A DNA stretch of 45,286 bases from Isoptericola sp042668085 (lineage in GTDB: Bacteria > Actinomycetota > Actinomycetes > Actinomycetales > Cellulomonadaceae): NCBI RefSeq assembly GCF_042668085.1, contig NZ_JBHVBO010000018.1, positions 1 through 45,286 on the forward strand, written 5' to 3'. Under the pieces are notes generated by a model, which worked only from the letters and a program-made list of their open reading frames with translations, was not told the DNA's origin and did not search any database. Shown one piece after another: positions 1 through 7,857 of the stretch. The position numbers were made by a program, and so were the translations under genes. Numbering within the stretch: position 1 is the stretch's first letter; each line of letters opens with the position of its first letter.

Positions 1-30
1 TCGTCGAGGACGCCGGGCCGCGGGTGGTGC

Positions 31-1278
31 TCAGTCGCGCGCGGGGCGGCTCCCGAAGTCCGGGATCGGCAGGCGCTCGCCGCCCGCCAGCGCGGAGGCG
101 TGCGCCACGATGCCCGGCGCCGTGAACCGCGCGGACAGCCAGGCGTCCACCGGCGCGTGCTCGCCGGTCACCACGGCGCGCACGAAGTCGTCCGCGAGGA
201 AGTGGTGGGAGCCCTCGTGGCCGTTCGGCGCGTCGGCGTAGGCGGCGGGCAGCCGCGTCCGGTCGTGGACGGGCGCGGAGCCGGACGTGAACGCCTCGCG
301 CAGCGCCGGGTCGACGTCGGCGAGGTCGGCCTCGTCGCCCGCGCCGCGGACCGGGACGAAGTCCGCGGAGACGTCCGTCGACGTCTCCTTGTCGTTCCAC
401 ACGCTCTGGTGGGCGAGCTGCTCGAAGCTGGCCTCCGTGCCGAAGAAGCGGAACCGCGACTCGCGGATGTGCGACGGGTAGCCCACCCGGCGCATCTCGT
501 TCGTGCGCATCGCGCCGCCGTCGGCCAGCTCGAACAGCGCCGTGGCGTTGGAGAAGCTGTTGCCGAACTGGCTGACCTCGCGGTCGAAGACGCCGTCGCC
601 GCGCCGGTCCTCGACGCCGATGCAGCTCACGCTGACGGCGCGGGTGGGCAGCGCGCCGAGCACGCCGCCGATGGCGTGCGTCGGGTAGAGCATGGGCGGG
701 TAGCTCGCGGTCGCCTTCCAGTTCTCGCCGCCGCTGTACTGGTACGCGGCGTAGAAGCCGAGGTCCATGTCGTGCACGTAGTCGCCCTCGGCGTAGAAGA
801 CCTGGCCGAGCGCGCCCTCGCGGACCTTCTCGCGGATGAACACCGTGGCCGGGTTGTAGTAGCTCGTCTCGCCCATCATGTAGGTGAGGCCGGTGCGCCG
901 GACGGCGTCGATGATCGCCTCGATGTCGGTGAGCTCGGTGGCCATCGGCACCGCCGAGTACACGTGCTTGCCCGCCTCGAGCGCCGCCAGGACGAGCGGC
1001 GCGTGCGTCCACCGCTGGGTGAAGATCGCGACGGCGTCGACGTCCGAGTCGAGCATCTCCTCGAAGCTGTCGACGACGGTGGCGCGGTCGTAGCGGTTCG
1101 CCAGCGCCTTGGCGCGCTCGGGGACCAGGTCGGTGATCGTGAGCCGGTCGACGTTCGGGTGCAGGTCCCAGAGCGTCGCGAAGCTGCGCGAGAACTGGCC
1201 CGCGCCGACGATGCCGACGCTGATCGAGCCGGCGTCCGCCGCGAGCGGGGCCGTGGGGTCGAGAGGCAGTGCGGACAA
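31..1278 (-). CDS. Gfo/Idh/MocA family oxidoreductase-like protein
   Basis: Predicted NAD(P)-binding protein of 415 residues. An N-terminal Rossmann fold carries GIVGAGQFSRSF in place of the usual GxGxxG, followed by the mixed alpha/beta domain typical of Gfo/Idh/MocA sugar dehydrogenases. The chosen start is TTG at 1278 because AGGAGG lies about 5 nt upstream; no ATG or GTG fits better. The family's EKP motif, which holds the catalytic lysine, reads SAVP here (GKHVYSAVPMA). Ordinary dehydrogenase chemistry is therefore doubtful, and a role more like the NAD-using GH109 glycosidases is possible. It lies 50 bp downstream of a ROK regulator on the same strand and is probably co-transcribed with it. 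The substrate is unknown, presumably a carbohydrate. Family assignment is firm; function is not. Confidence 0.85.
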   Translation of the reverse strand: MSALPLDPTAPLAADAGSISVGIVGAGQFSRSFATLWDLHPNVDRLTITDLVPERAKALANRYDRATVVDSFEEMLDSDVDAVAIFTQRWTHAPLVLAALEAGKHVYSAVPMATELTDIEAIIDAVRRTGLTYMMGETSYYNPATVFIREKVREGALGQVFYAEGDYVHDMDLGFYAAYQYSGGENWKATASYPPMLYPTHAIGGVLGALPTRAVSVSCIGVEDRRGDGVFDREVSQFGNSFSNATALFELADGGAMRTNEMRRVGYPSHIRESRFRFFGTEASFEQLAHQSVWNDKETSTDVSADFVPVRGAGDEADLADVDPALREAFTSGSAPVHDRTRLPAAYADAPNGHEGSHHFLADDFVRAVVTGEHAPVDAWLSARFTAPGIVAHASALAGGERLPIPDFGSRPARD

Positions 1279-1328
1279 CGGTTCCTCCTGGGTGACGGGG
1301 TCGGGACAGGGGCTGGGACAGTGGGTGG

Positions 1329-2504
1329 TCAGGCCGGGTCGGTGCGGTCGGTGGGCGGATCGACGAGCATCCACTGGCAGGCGACGACGGCCGCGCCGCG
1401 GGCCCACTCGTCGAAGCCGGAGTCGAACGCCACGACCGTCGGCCGGGCGGCGTTGGGGTCGAGGCGCTCGGTGAGCGCGGCGTCGAGCGCCGGGCGGGCG
1501 TGCGCGAGCATGCCGAGGCCGTCGCCGGCCAGGATCACGGCGGGCAGGCCGAGCGTGTTCGCGAGCTGGGCGATCAGCACCCCCAGGGCGTGGCCGGCGT
1601 CGGCGAAGACGCGCAGCGCGACCGGGTCGCCGTCGTCCGCGAGCGCGAGCGCGGCCTCCAGGTCCAGGTCGGTCCGCCCGCGCGGCACCCCGATGCCGTG
1701 GGTGATGGCGGCCGTGGTGAGGAAGGCCGAGGCGCAGCCCCGGTGCCCCCGCTCGCACGCCGGGCCCGAGTCCGCGACCCGCATGTGCCCGATCCGGCCG
1801 ACCTTGCCCGTCGGTCCGGCGAGCACCCGGTCCTCGATGACGACGCCGAGCCCGACGCCGACGCCGACGGTCAGGACGGCGAGGTCGCTCATGCCGCGGC
1901 CGGGGCCGGACCACTGCACCCCGGCGGTGAGTGCCCGGGCGTCCTCGCTGAGGACGGTGGGGATGCCGGTGGCCCGCTGCAGGATCCCCGCGAGCGGCAC
2001 CTGGTCCCAGCCGAGGAACGGGTTGTGGCGCACGGTGTCGTCGAACCGCGACATCTGGCCCGCCAGGCCGACGCCGAGCGCCTGGATCTCGCCCGGCTCC
2101 CGGAGTTCGTTCACCAGTTCAAGGATCTGCCCGACGACGGTGTCCTGCTCGACGTCCGCGAGGTCGCGGTGGCCGGAGGCCTCGACGAGGCCGGCGGCGT
2201 CCGTGCGGACCGCGAACACCTCGTCCGACGTGACCTTGACCCCGATGAACCGGTGGCGCGCGGCCTGCAGGACCAGCGGGACGCCCGGGCGCCCGCGGCT
2301 CTCCCCCGGCGACGCCGAGTCCTCGGTGATCAGGCCGGCGGCGAGCAGTGGCTGCGTGGTCTTGGTGATGCTCGCGGGCGAGCGCTCCAGGCGCCGCGCG
2401 AGCTCGGCCCGGGACAGCGGCCCGGCCAGCAGCAGGGCGCGCACGACCGCTCGGGCGGAGGGCTCCAGGGAGCCGAGGCGGGGGACGTCTGCGCGGCGCT
2501 GCAC
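1329..2504 (-). CDS. ROK family transcriptional regulator
   Basis: A 391-residue NagC/XylR-type protein. The N-terminal winged helix (about residues 10-75, LSRAELARRLERSPASITKTTQPLLAAGLI) is followed by a ROK sugar-kinase-like domain. The family zinc motif (CxCGxxGC followed by E) is degenerate: CERGHRGCAS keeps two of the cysteines but has Arg for the middle one and lacks the Glu. Metal binding may be altered, and the protein is probably a pure regulator rather than a kinase. It starts at GTG 2504; no strong ribosome-binding site is visible, so the exact start is uncertain. It probably regulates the downstream oxidoreductase, and perhaps the divergent cupin gene, in response to a sugar. Confidence 0.88.
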   Translation of the reverse strand: MQRRADVPRLGSLEPSARAVVRALLLAGPLSRAELARRLERSPASITKTTQPLLAAGLITEDSASPGESRGRPGVPLVLQAARHRFIGVKVTSDEVFAVRTDAAGLVEASGHRDLADVEQDTVVGQILELVNELREPGEIQALGVGLAGQMSRFDDTVRHNPFLGWDQVPLAGILQRATGIPTVLSEDARALTAGVQWSGPGRGMSDLAVLTVGVGVGLGVVIEDRVLAGPTGKVGRIGHMRVADSGPACERGHRGCASAFLTTAAITHGIGVPRGRTDLDLEAALALADDGDPVALRVFADAGHALGVLIAQLANTLGLPAVILAGDGLGMLAHARPALDAALTERLDPNAARPTVVAFDSGFDEWARGAAVVACQWMLVDPPTDRTDPA

Positions 2505-2584
2505 ACCCCGAGCGTGGCGCGCTTTCCTTCACCGTGTCAATGAAATCCGGAAAACTCCTGCGCGACCGGGGCGGGGAGCCTGCC

Positions 2585-2602
2585 TTTCGACGTCGGTCGA
2601 AA
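2585..2602. promoter_or_regulatory. inverted repeat, possible operator
   Basis: TTTCGAC and GTCGAAA form perfect 7-bp arms around a 4-bp centre. The repeat lies between the divergent ROK and cupin genes. The position suits an operator for the ROK protein, but this is inferred from symmetry and location only. Confidence 0.35.
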
Positions 2603-2672
2603 CCCTCGTGGGCTGCCGTCGCCCCGGCGACGCTGGTCGACGTCAGCCACCGACCACCCCGAAGGAGCCGTC

Positions 2673-3023
2673 ATGGCCGCCGTCGTCCCCGCCGACACCA
2701 TCCGCATCCCGGGCTCGCGCACGCTGCGCTTCGAGGGCCGCCACCACGGCTCCGGCGTGTCGTTCTTCCTCGTCACGAACGACCCGGGTCAGGGCCCCGA
2801 CCTGCACCGCCACCCCTACACCGAGACGTGGTCGGTGCTGGAGGGCGAGGCCACGATCCGCGTCGGCGACGAGTCCGTCGTCGCCCGCGCGGGCGACACC
2901 GCCGTCGTGGGACCCGACGTCTGGCACGGCTTCACCAACACCGGCACCGGCGTCCTGCGCATGATGTGCATCCACGCCTCCGCCATGATGATCCAGGAGA
3001 ACAAGAGCGAGGAGCACCGCTGA
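2673..3023 (+). CDS. cupin domain-containing protein
   Basis: A 116-residue single-domain cupin. The conserved barrel motifs are visible: DLHRHPYTETWSVLEGE (motif 1 with metal-ligand His, His and Glu) and GPDVWHGFTNTG (motif 2 with His). It is probably a metal-binding sugar- or small-molecule-binding protein or isomerase of the cytoplasm; the substrate cannot be told. ATG 2673 follows a good AAGGAG site. The stop codon overlaps the ATG of the next gene (TGATG), so the two are translationally coupled. Confidence 0.85.
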   Translation: MAAVVPADTIRIPGSRTLRFEGRHHGSGVSFFLVTNDPGQGPDLHRHPYTETWSVLEGEATIRVGDESVVARAGDTAVVGPDVWHGFTNTGTGVLRMMCIHASAMMIQENKSEEHR

Positions 3024-3316
3024 TGTCGTTCCAGGCCTATCTCGACACCGTCGAGACGAAGACCGGGCTCACGCCACGCCAGATCGTCGCCGCCGCCGCC
3101 GAGCAGGGCTTCGGCCCCGAGAGCAGGACCACGCCCGTCGTCGCCTGGCTCAAGGAGACGTACGGGATCGGCCACGGGCACGCCCAGGCGGTGGCGCACG
3201 TGATCGTCAAGGGCGACCGGATCAGCACCAAGCACGTCGGCACGACGGGCACGCACCGCGACGCCGGCGACCGGCTCTGGCTCGACGGGAAGGACTCCCG
3301 GCCCGCGGACTGGTGA
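3023..3316 (+). CDS. DUF4287 domain-containing protein
   Basis: A 97-residue protein matching the DUF4287 pattern: MSFQAYLDTVETKTGLTPRQ at the N-terminus and a central VVAWLKETYGIGHGHAQAVAHVI. Proteins of this kind are common, small and cytoplasmic in actinobacteria, and their biochemical role is unknown. Its ATG overlaps the stop of the cupin gene by one base, which suggests a two-gene operon. The C-terminus ends in a charged tail after the conserved domain. There is no signal peptide or membrane segment. Confidence 0.82.
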   Translation: MSFQAYLDTVETKTGLTPRQIVAAAAEQGFGPESRTTPVVAWLKETYGIGHGHAQAVAHVIVKGDRISTKHVGTTGTHRDAGDRLWLDGKDSRPADW

Positions 3317-3333
3317 GGGGCGGGCCGGGCAGG

Positions 3334-3651
3334 TCAGTCGCCCGGCCACTCCCCCGTCCACCGCTCGAACGCCCGGGCGCCGCCGCGGTCGATGGCCGCC
3401 TTCACGACGGCGAAGATCGCGCCCTGCAGCAGCGACGCGAGCAGGATCTCCCGCATCCGGTACTCGGACTGCAGGGGGGTGGGCGCGTCGTCCGGGTGCC
3501 CGGGCGCGACCCGCTTGTAGACCTGCTTGAAGACCTGCCCCGCCACGATGCCACCGACGATCGAGCTGACGATCCCCACCGGCCGGTACAGGATCTTCGC
3601 GGCCTTGCCGCCCGACCGCTCGGTCCGGGCCACGTCGTTGTCCTCGCTCAT
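3334..3651 (-). CDS. DUF4235 family membrane protein
   Basis: A 105-residue actinobacterial protein of unknown function. The family hallmark KILYRPVGIVSSIVGGIVAGQVFKQVYKRV forms the first hydrophobic segment (about residues 20-45). A second amphipathic or hydrophobic stretch is ILLASLLQGAIFAVVKAAID. It is probably a small inner-membrane protein. The start at ATG 3651 has no ribosome-binding site, but TAGCGT lies 6 nt upstream on the same strand, as expected for a leaderless transcript. It is convergent with the DUF4287 gene. Confidence 0.85.
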   Translation of the reverse strand: MSEDNDVARTERSGGKAAKILYRPVGIVSSIVGGIVAGQVFKQVYKRVAPGHPDDAPTPLQSEYRMREILLASLLQGAIFAVVKAAIDRGGARAFERWTGEWPGD

Positions 3652-3761
3652 GCCCCGACGCTAGGCCGGGCCCGGGTGTCCCGCACGGGCGCCGCCGGTC
3701 CGTTCGTTACAGTGCCGAGGTCGGCCCAGTCCCGGCCACCGCACCGCTCGAAGGAGGACGC
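3652..3761. promoter_or_regulatory. divergent promoter region DUF4235/DUF6153
   Basis: On the minus strand, TAGCGT (3658-3663) sits 6 nt before the DUF4235 start codon. On the plus strand, TACAGT (3708-3713) is a plausible -10 box giving a leader of about 40 nt with GGAGG before ATG 3762. No clear -35 boxes are visible. Confidence 0.45.
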
Positions 3762-4169
3762 ATGATCCGCACCGTGCGCCCCCTGCTCACGGGCCGTCGC
3801 GGGCGCCTCGGCGGGGTGCTGATCGTGCTCGCGCTCGTGGTGGGCGTCGTCCTCATGCACGCCATGAGCGGCTCCGCGACGACGCATGCCGACCACCACG
3901 CCCCCGTCGCCGTGGTGGCGCACGACGCCCCCGACGCCCAGGGGGCCGGCGCGCCCGCCGGCTGCGGCGACAGCGGCTGCGGTGGCCACGAGATGGTCAC
4001 GGCGATGTGCCTCATGATCCTGGCGGTGCTGCTCGCGCTCGCCGGGCCGGGCGCGCGCGCCCTGCTGCGGGCCGAGGGGCCGCGCGCCGTGGCGTGGCTC
4101 CCGCTCCCGGCCGCCTCCCGCCCGGCGGCCGGCCCCGACCTGCACGCTCTCGGGATCTCTCGGACGTAG
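3762..4169 (+). CDS. DUF6153 family membrane protein
   Basis: A 135-residue protein with an N-terminal transmembrane helix (about residues 16-35) running into HAMSGS. A His/Cys-rich extracytoplasmic loop follows (HADHHAP, then CGDSGCGGHE), and a second membrane helix MCLMILAVLLALAG. This pattern matches actinobacterial DUF6153 proteins, which have no proven function. Clustered His, Cys and Met suggest a metal, possibly copper, but this is inference. ATG 3762 has a strong GGAGG site. The DUF305 lipoprotein gene follows 77 bp downstream, so the two may form an operon. Confidence 0.75.
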   Translation: MIRTVRPLLTGRRGRLGGVLIVLALVVGVVLMHAMSGSATTHADHHAPVAVVAHDAPDAQGAGAPAGCGDSGCGGHEMVTAMCLMILAVLLALAGPGARALLRAEGPRAVAWLPLPAASRPAAGPDLHALGISRT

Positions 4170-4246
4170 GACCGCCCGGGCCCGTCCCCGACCGGGGACG
4201 CCGGCCCGCCGCTGATCCCACCGAGAACCTCGAGAACGGCCCCCTC

Positions 4247-4879
4247 ATGACGCACACCTTCTTCGCGCGCGCCCGCGTGCCCGCGCTCGCCATCGCCGTC
4301 GGCCTGACGCTCGCCGCGTGCGGCGCGGACGACGGCGGCGGCCACAACGACCACGGGACGGCGGGCACGGGCGGCACCCCGACGTCGTCCGCGGCCCCGT
4401 CCGGCCCCGCCGCCGACGCCGGGTTCAACGCCGCCGACGTGATGTTCGCGCAGATGATGCTCCCCCACCACGAGCAGGCGATCGAGATGTCGGACGCCCT
4501 GCTCGCCAAGGACGGCATCAGCCCTGAGCTCGTCGACCTGGCGGAGCAGGTCAAGGCCGCGCAGGGTCCCGAGATCGAGACCCTCACCGGCTGGCTCGAC
4601 GACTGGGGCGCCGACCCGGAGGCCGGCGACGACATGGGCCACGGGATGGCGGGCATGCTGTCGACCGAGGACCTCCAGGCCCTCGCGGACGCGACCGGGG
4701 CCGACGCCGAGCGGCTGTTCCTCGGGCAGATGGTCGCCCACCACGAGGGTGCGGTCGAGATGGCGCAGGCCGAGGTGTCCGGCGGCCGGCACGCCGGCGC
4801 CGTCGAGATGGCGCGGTCCGTCGTCGACAGCCAGACGGCCGAGATCCGGCAGATGCGGGACCTCCTGGCGTCCCGGTGA
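4247..4879 (+). CDS. DUF305 domain-containing lipoprotein
   Basis: A 210-residue secreted lipoprotein. The signal peptide (residues 1-24) ends in the lipobox LAAC (Cys25), followed by a Gly/Ser/Thr-rich linker. The DUF305 four-helix domain has two His-His repeats typical of the family: MMLPHHEQAIEM (about 70-81) and MVAHHEGAVEMA (about 162-173). The domain is ferritin-like in appearance and often lies near copper-handling genes; its exact role is unproven. ATG 4247 was chosen because the signal peptide begins there. A longer upstream reading frame exists but overlaps the DUF6153 gene. A hairpin terminator follows directly. Confidence 0.88.
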   Translation: MTHTFFARARVPALAIAVGLTLAACGADDGGGHNDHGTAGTGGTPTSSAAPSGPAADAGFNAADVMFAQMMLPHHEQAIEMSDALLAKDGISPELVDLAEQVKAAQGPEIETLTGWLDDWGADPEAGDDMGHGMAGMLSTEDLQALADATGADAERLFLGQMVAHHEGAVEMAQAEVSGGRHAGAVEMARSVVDSQTAEIRQMRDLLASR

Positions 4880-4884
4880 CGCCC

Positions 4885-4917
4885 CGGTGACCCGGGCCAG
4901 GGCGGCCCGGGTCACCG
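4885..4917 (+). terminator. intrinsic terminator-like hairpin
   Basis: A perfect 14-bp GC stem (CGGTGACCCGGGCC and its complement) around a 5-nt loop, starting 5 bp after the DUF305 stop codon. There is no T-tract, which is usual for actinobacterial terminators. Confidence 0.7.
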
Positions 4918-4943
4918 CGCGCCGACCAGCTCGTGATCGTTTC

Positions 4944-4973
4944 GTGACATTCCACCCGCCGGTGCGATAGGTT
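4944..4973 (+). promoter_or_regulatory. promoter of leader ORF and M15 peptidase
   Basis: GTGACA (4944-4949) and TAGGTT (4968-4973) are separated by 18 bp, resembling a sigma-70-type promoter. Transcription would start near 4980, about 30 nt before the leader ORF. Confidence 0.5.
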
Positions 4974-5010
4974 CTGCCGGGCCGGTGGTTCAGGCAGCAG
5001 GAGAGGTCGC

Positions 5011-5091
5011 ATGACAACCCACGTTCACAGGAGCACCGCGCGCCGCGGCGCACCCGCTCCGTCCGACGCCTCGGCGCAGGTCGCGCGATGA
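5011..5091 (+). CDS. small upstream ORF, possible leader peptide
   Basis: A 26-residue ORF beginning MTTHVHRSTARRGAP with a good AGGAGAGG site about 5 nt before ATG 5011. Its TGA overlaps the ATG of the M15 peptidase (ATGA at 5088-5091). Ribosomes finishing it could re-initiate on the peptidase gene, which has no strong ribosome-binding site of its own. The peptide is rich in Arg, Ala and Ser and matches no family I recognise. It could be a regulatory leader peptide or a simple coupling device; translation is inferred. Confidence 0.5.
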   Translation: MTTHVHRSTARRGAPAPSDASAQVAR

Positions 5092-6203
5092 CGCAGACGC
5101 AGCCCGCACCGGCCCCTGCCACCCGCACCTACCCGAGTCGGCGCGACCCCGGCCGCGGCGGGCGCAGCCGTCCCGTCGACGCCCGCAGCCACGTCCCGGA
5201 GCCCACCCGCGACGTCGTGCCGCCCCGCGCGTCGGCACCCGCCGTACCCGCCGCCGCGCCCGTGGCTCCCGTGCACGTCCACGCGCCCGCCACCGCCACG
5301 CCCGCCGTCGTGCACGCGCACGTGTTCGCCCCCGTCCGCCCGGCCGCGGGCCCCGCGGCCCTCCGCACCGAGACCTCCCGCACCGCGTCGACCCGCACGG
5401 AGCGCCGACCCGCACGGAAGTCGGCGCGCAAGCGTGTCCCCGGCCGCCTGGCGGGCCTGGGCGTCGGGCTGACCGTCGCCGTCGCCACCACCACGACGCT
5501 CACCGGCATCGCGCCGCAGGCCGCGGCCCCGGAGCCTGACGACCAGCCCACGACCGGCTCGCTCGAGGCCATCACCGCCGCTGCGGCCGCCGCCGTGGAC
5601 GACCGCGCCGGCGGCGCCTCGCGCAGCGGGGCCCGGGCGGGGGTCGCGCAGGCCTCGGCCGTGAAGCAGACGTCGGGCGGCGCGACCGTCACGGTGTCGG
5701 ACAAGGCGAAGATGTCGGTCGAGAAGCTCGACCGGGGCGAGATCGAGGCCCCGCCGCCCGTGCTGCCCGGGTGCGAGGGCGTGGCCGCCGGCACCGGCTC
5801 CAACGGGCAGATCCCCTCCAGCGAGCTGTGCACGCTGTGGGACGGGCGCACGCAGGTCCGCGCCGACGCGGCCGTCAAGCTCGCCGAGCTCAACGAGGCG
5901 TACAAGGCCGCGTGGGGCGAGTCGATGTGCATCACGGACGGCTTCCGCAGCTACGCGCAGCAGGTCGCGACCAAGGCGGCCAAGGGGTACCTCGCGGCCG
6001 TGCCCGGCACGTCGAACCATGGCTGGGGCCTGGCGGTCGACATCTGCCCCGAGACGTACTCCGGCTCCCGGTGGGACTGGCTCGCCGCGAACGCCCCGGC
6101 CTACGGCTGGGACAACCCCGACTGGGCCCGCCCCGGCGGGTCCAAGTACGAGCCGTGGCACTGGGAGTTCACCGCGGGCGTCACCCAGATGGGCGGCTAC
6201 TGA
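5088..6203 (+). CDS. M15 family D-alanyl-D-alanine carboxypeptidase (VanY-like)
   Basis: A 371-residue predicted cell-wall peptidase that would trim the terminal D-Ala of peptidoglycan stem peptides. A Pro/His/Arg-rich N-terminal segment of about 115 residues precedes a hydrophobic stretch (about 121-141), read as a membrane anchor or late signal. An Ala-rich linker follows, then the VanY domain (about 225-366). Metal-site motifs are visible: GTSNHGWGLAVDI (His311, Asp318) and EPWHWEF (His358, Glu360). The long tail before the hydrophobic segment is unusual. The gene is coupled to the short leader ORF upstream. Its last 23 bp overlap the 3' end of the convergent TetR gene. Confidence 0.87.
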   Translation: MTQTQPAPAPATRTYPSRRDPGRGGRSRPVDARSHVPEPTRDVVPPRASAPAVPAAAPVAPVHVHAPATATPAVVHAHVFAPVRPAAGPAALRTETSRTASTRTERRPARKSARKRVPGRLAGLGVGLTVAVATTTTLTGIAPQAAAPEPDDQPTTGSLEAITAAAAAAVDDRAGGASRSGARAGVAQASAVKQTSGGATVTVSDKAKMSVEKLDRGEIEAPPPVLPGCEGVAAGTGSNGQIPSSELCTLWDGRTQVRADAAVKLAELNEAYKAAWGESMCITDGFRSYAQQVATKAAKGYLAAVPGTSNHGWGLAVDICPETYSGSRWDWLAANAPAYGWDNPDWARPGGSKYEPWHWEFTAGVTQMGGY

Positions 6204-6756
6204 CCGGGCCGGCGAGCCGGCGCACCGCGTCGAGCACGTCCACCCCGTCGGGCGGCTCGGTGTCGAGGGCGCGGTGGATGCTCATGCCCTCCACGAACGC
6301 GTCGAGCACGCGGCAGGTCGCCGGGTCGAAGTGGCGGCCCAGCGCCGCACGGCTGCGGCGCATCCAGTCGTTCGTGAGGTCGCGGAACGCGGGGTCGCGC
6401 GCGGCGAGCGTGTAGAGCTCGTGCGACAGCACGAGGTCGCGCTGGGTGGCGAAGACGTCGAGGGTGATGAGCCGGACGACGGCACGGAGCGCGGCGTCGC
6501 GGTCCGGCGCCTCGGCCATGCGCCGGTCGAACTGCGCGGACGCCTGGCGGGTGAAGCGCCCGAACGCCTCACGCAACAGCTTGTCCCGCCCCGCGAAGTG
6601 GTACGTCATCGAGCCCAGCGGCACGTCCGCGGCCGCGGCCACGCGCCGGTGCGTCGTGCCCGCCACACCGTGGGCGGCGACGACGTCGAGGCAGGCGTCG
6701 ATGATGCGGTCGCGGCGCTCGGGGTCGTAGCGGCGCGGTCGGGGGCCGTCGGTCAT
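6181..6756 (-). CDS. TetR/AcrR family transcriptional regulator
   Basis: A 191-residue one-component regulator. The N-terminal TetR helix-turn-helix lies at about residues 12-58 (RIIDACLDVVAAHGVAGTTHRRVAAAADVPLGSMTYHF). The helical C-terminal domain binds an unknown ligand. ATG 6756 overlaps the stop of the upstream amidohydrolase gene (ATGA), so the two are translationally coupled and the regulator probably senses a substrate or product of that enzyme. The 3' end overlaps the M15 peptidase gene tail-to-tail. Confidence 0.9.
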   Translation of the reverse strand: MTDGPRPRRYDPERRDRIIDACLDVVAAHGVAGTTHRRVAAAADVPLGSMTYHFAGRDKLLREAFGRFTRQASAQFDRRMAEAPDRDAALRAVVRLITLDVFATQRDLVLSHELYTLAARDPAFRDLTNDWMRRSRAALGRHFDPATCRVLDAFVEGMSIHRALDTEPPDGVDVLDAVRRLAGPVSSRPSG

Positions 6757-7745
6757 GCCCCCATGATGGCGTCCGGTCCGTAGAGCGCCCGCGCGTTCCC
6801 GGCGAGGACGGCCCGCACATCGGGCCCGGACAGCCGCGAGGTGCGGACGTAGTCGAATGCCCGCACGTACTTCGCGCCCTGGAAGTAGGGGTGGTCCGAC
6901 CCGGCGAGTAGGCGGTCCGCTCCCAGCGTCTCGGCCGCCAGGGCCAGCGACGGCTCGTGGAAGTTGGCGGCGTCGAACCACATGCGCCGCAGGGCGCCGA
7001 GCGGCGACGAGGGGAACGCACCCCAGTCCTCGTAGTTGTCCTCGAGCCGCCTGGCCAGGAACGGCAGGTCGCCGGCCAGGTGCGCCACGTGCAGGCGCAC
7101 GCGCGGGAACCTGCCCGGCACGTCGACCTTGAGCAGGTGCAGGACCGCGATCGCGTCCTCCACCGGCGCACCGTTGACCCAGGTCAGGCCGTGGCCGGTG
7201 ATGAGGTCGGAACGCGCGCCCGACCCCGTGGCGTGCAGGTTCACCACGGCGCCCCGCTCGTCGAGTGCCGCCCAGACCGGGTCGAACCGTGGGTCGGCCG
7301 GCGAGAGCCCGCCCGGCAGCACCGTCGGCAGCGAGAAGCCGACGAAGCCGGACGCGTCGGCGACCCGCGGGATCTCGTCGAGCGCCGCCTCGACGTGCGG
7401 CAGCGGCAGCGCCGCGTAGGCGAGGAACCGGCCGGGGTGGGCGGCCACCAGGCGCGCGTACTCGTCGTTGATCCACCGCGCCGCGTCGAGCGAAGGCCCC
7501 CGCTCCGGGCCGGCCGGGGCCTGCGGCGTCACGGCGAGCACCTGCAACGCTACGTCGGCGGCGTCCATCCCGCGCAGCCGCTCGGACAGGTCAGCGGCGG
7601 TGGAGTCCGCCCGCAGGCCCCGGGCGATCGCGGTCGTGGCCGGGTCCACGCCGATCCGCTCCAGCCGGTCCAGGTAGGCGGCCGGGTAGACGTGGGCGTG
7701 CGTGTCGATCGCGGGGCCGAGGGGGCTCGAGGTCGAGGGCGTCAC
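6753..7745 (-). CDS. amidohydrolase family protein (ACMSD-like)
   Basis: A 330-residue TIM-barrel metal-dependent hydrolase or decarboxylase of the amidohydrolase superfamily. It resembles aminocarboxymuconate-semialdehyde decarboxylase and gamma-resorcylate decarboxylase. Metal-site motifs: DTHAHVYP (His16, His18), a His in VVNLHATG, a His in LHVAHLAGDLP and the Asp of LAGSDHPYF. It begins at GTG 7745 with GGAGG a few nt upstream. Coupling to the downstream TetR gene suggests a small self-regulated catabolic unit, perhaps for an aromatic acid. The actual substrate cannot be read from sequence. Confidence 0.85.
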   Translation of the reverse strand: MTPSTSSPLGPAIDTHAHVYPAAYLDRLERIGVDPATTAIARGLRADSTAADLSERLRGMDAADVALQVLAVTPQAPAGPERGPSLDAARWINDEYARLVAAHPGRFLAYAALPLPHVEAALDEIPRVADASGFVGFSLPTVLPGGLSPADPRFDPVWAALDERGAVVNLHATGSGARSDLITGHGLTWVNGAPVEDAIAVLHLLKVDVPGRFPRVRLHVAHLAGDLPFLARRLEDNYEDWGAFPSSPLGALRRMWFDAANFHEPSLALAAETLGADRLLAGSDHPYFQGAKYVRAFDYVRTSRLSGPDVRAVLAGNARALYGPDAIMGA

Positions 7746-7857
7746 GACACCTCCGGGTGTTCGTCGGGGTCACCCGCGACGCTCCCACCGGACGACGTGC
7801 CGCGCACGCGGAGCGGTCCGGACGTCGTTCCCGCCGCCACCGTGGCAGCATCGAGGC

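Noticed and set aside
100..2964. 954-residue plus-strand ORF
   Set aside because: It lies opposite the oxidoreductase and ROK genes; composition is Arg/Val/Gly-rich shadow sequence without motifs.
4920..5087. c-di-AMP (ydaO-type) riboswitch before the M15 peptidase
   Set aside because: Such riboswitches are common before actinobacterial wall hydrolases, but the conserved core is not present and the leader ORF occupies the space.
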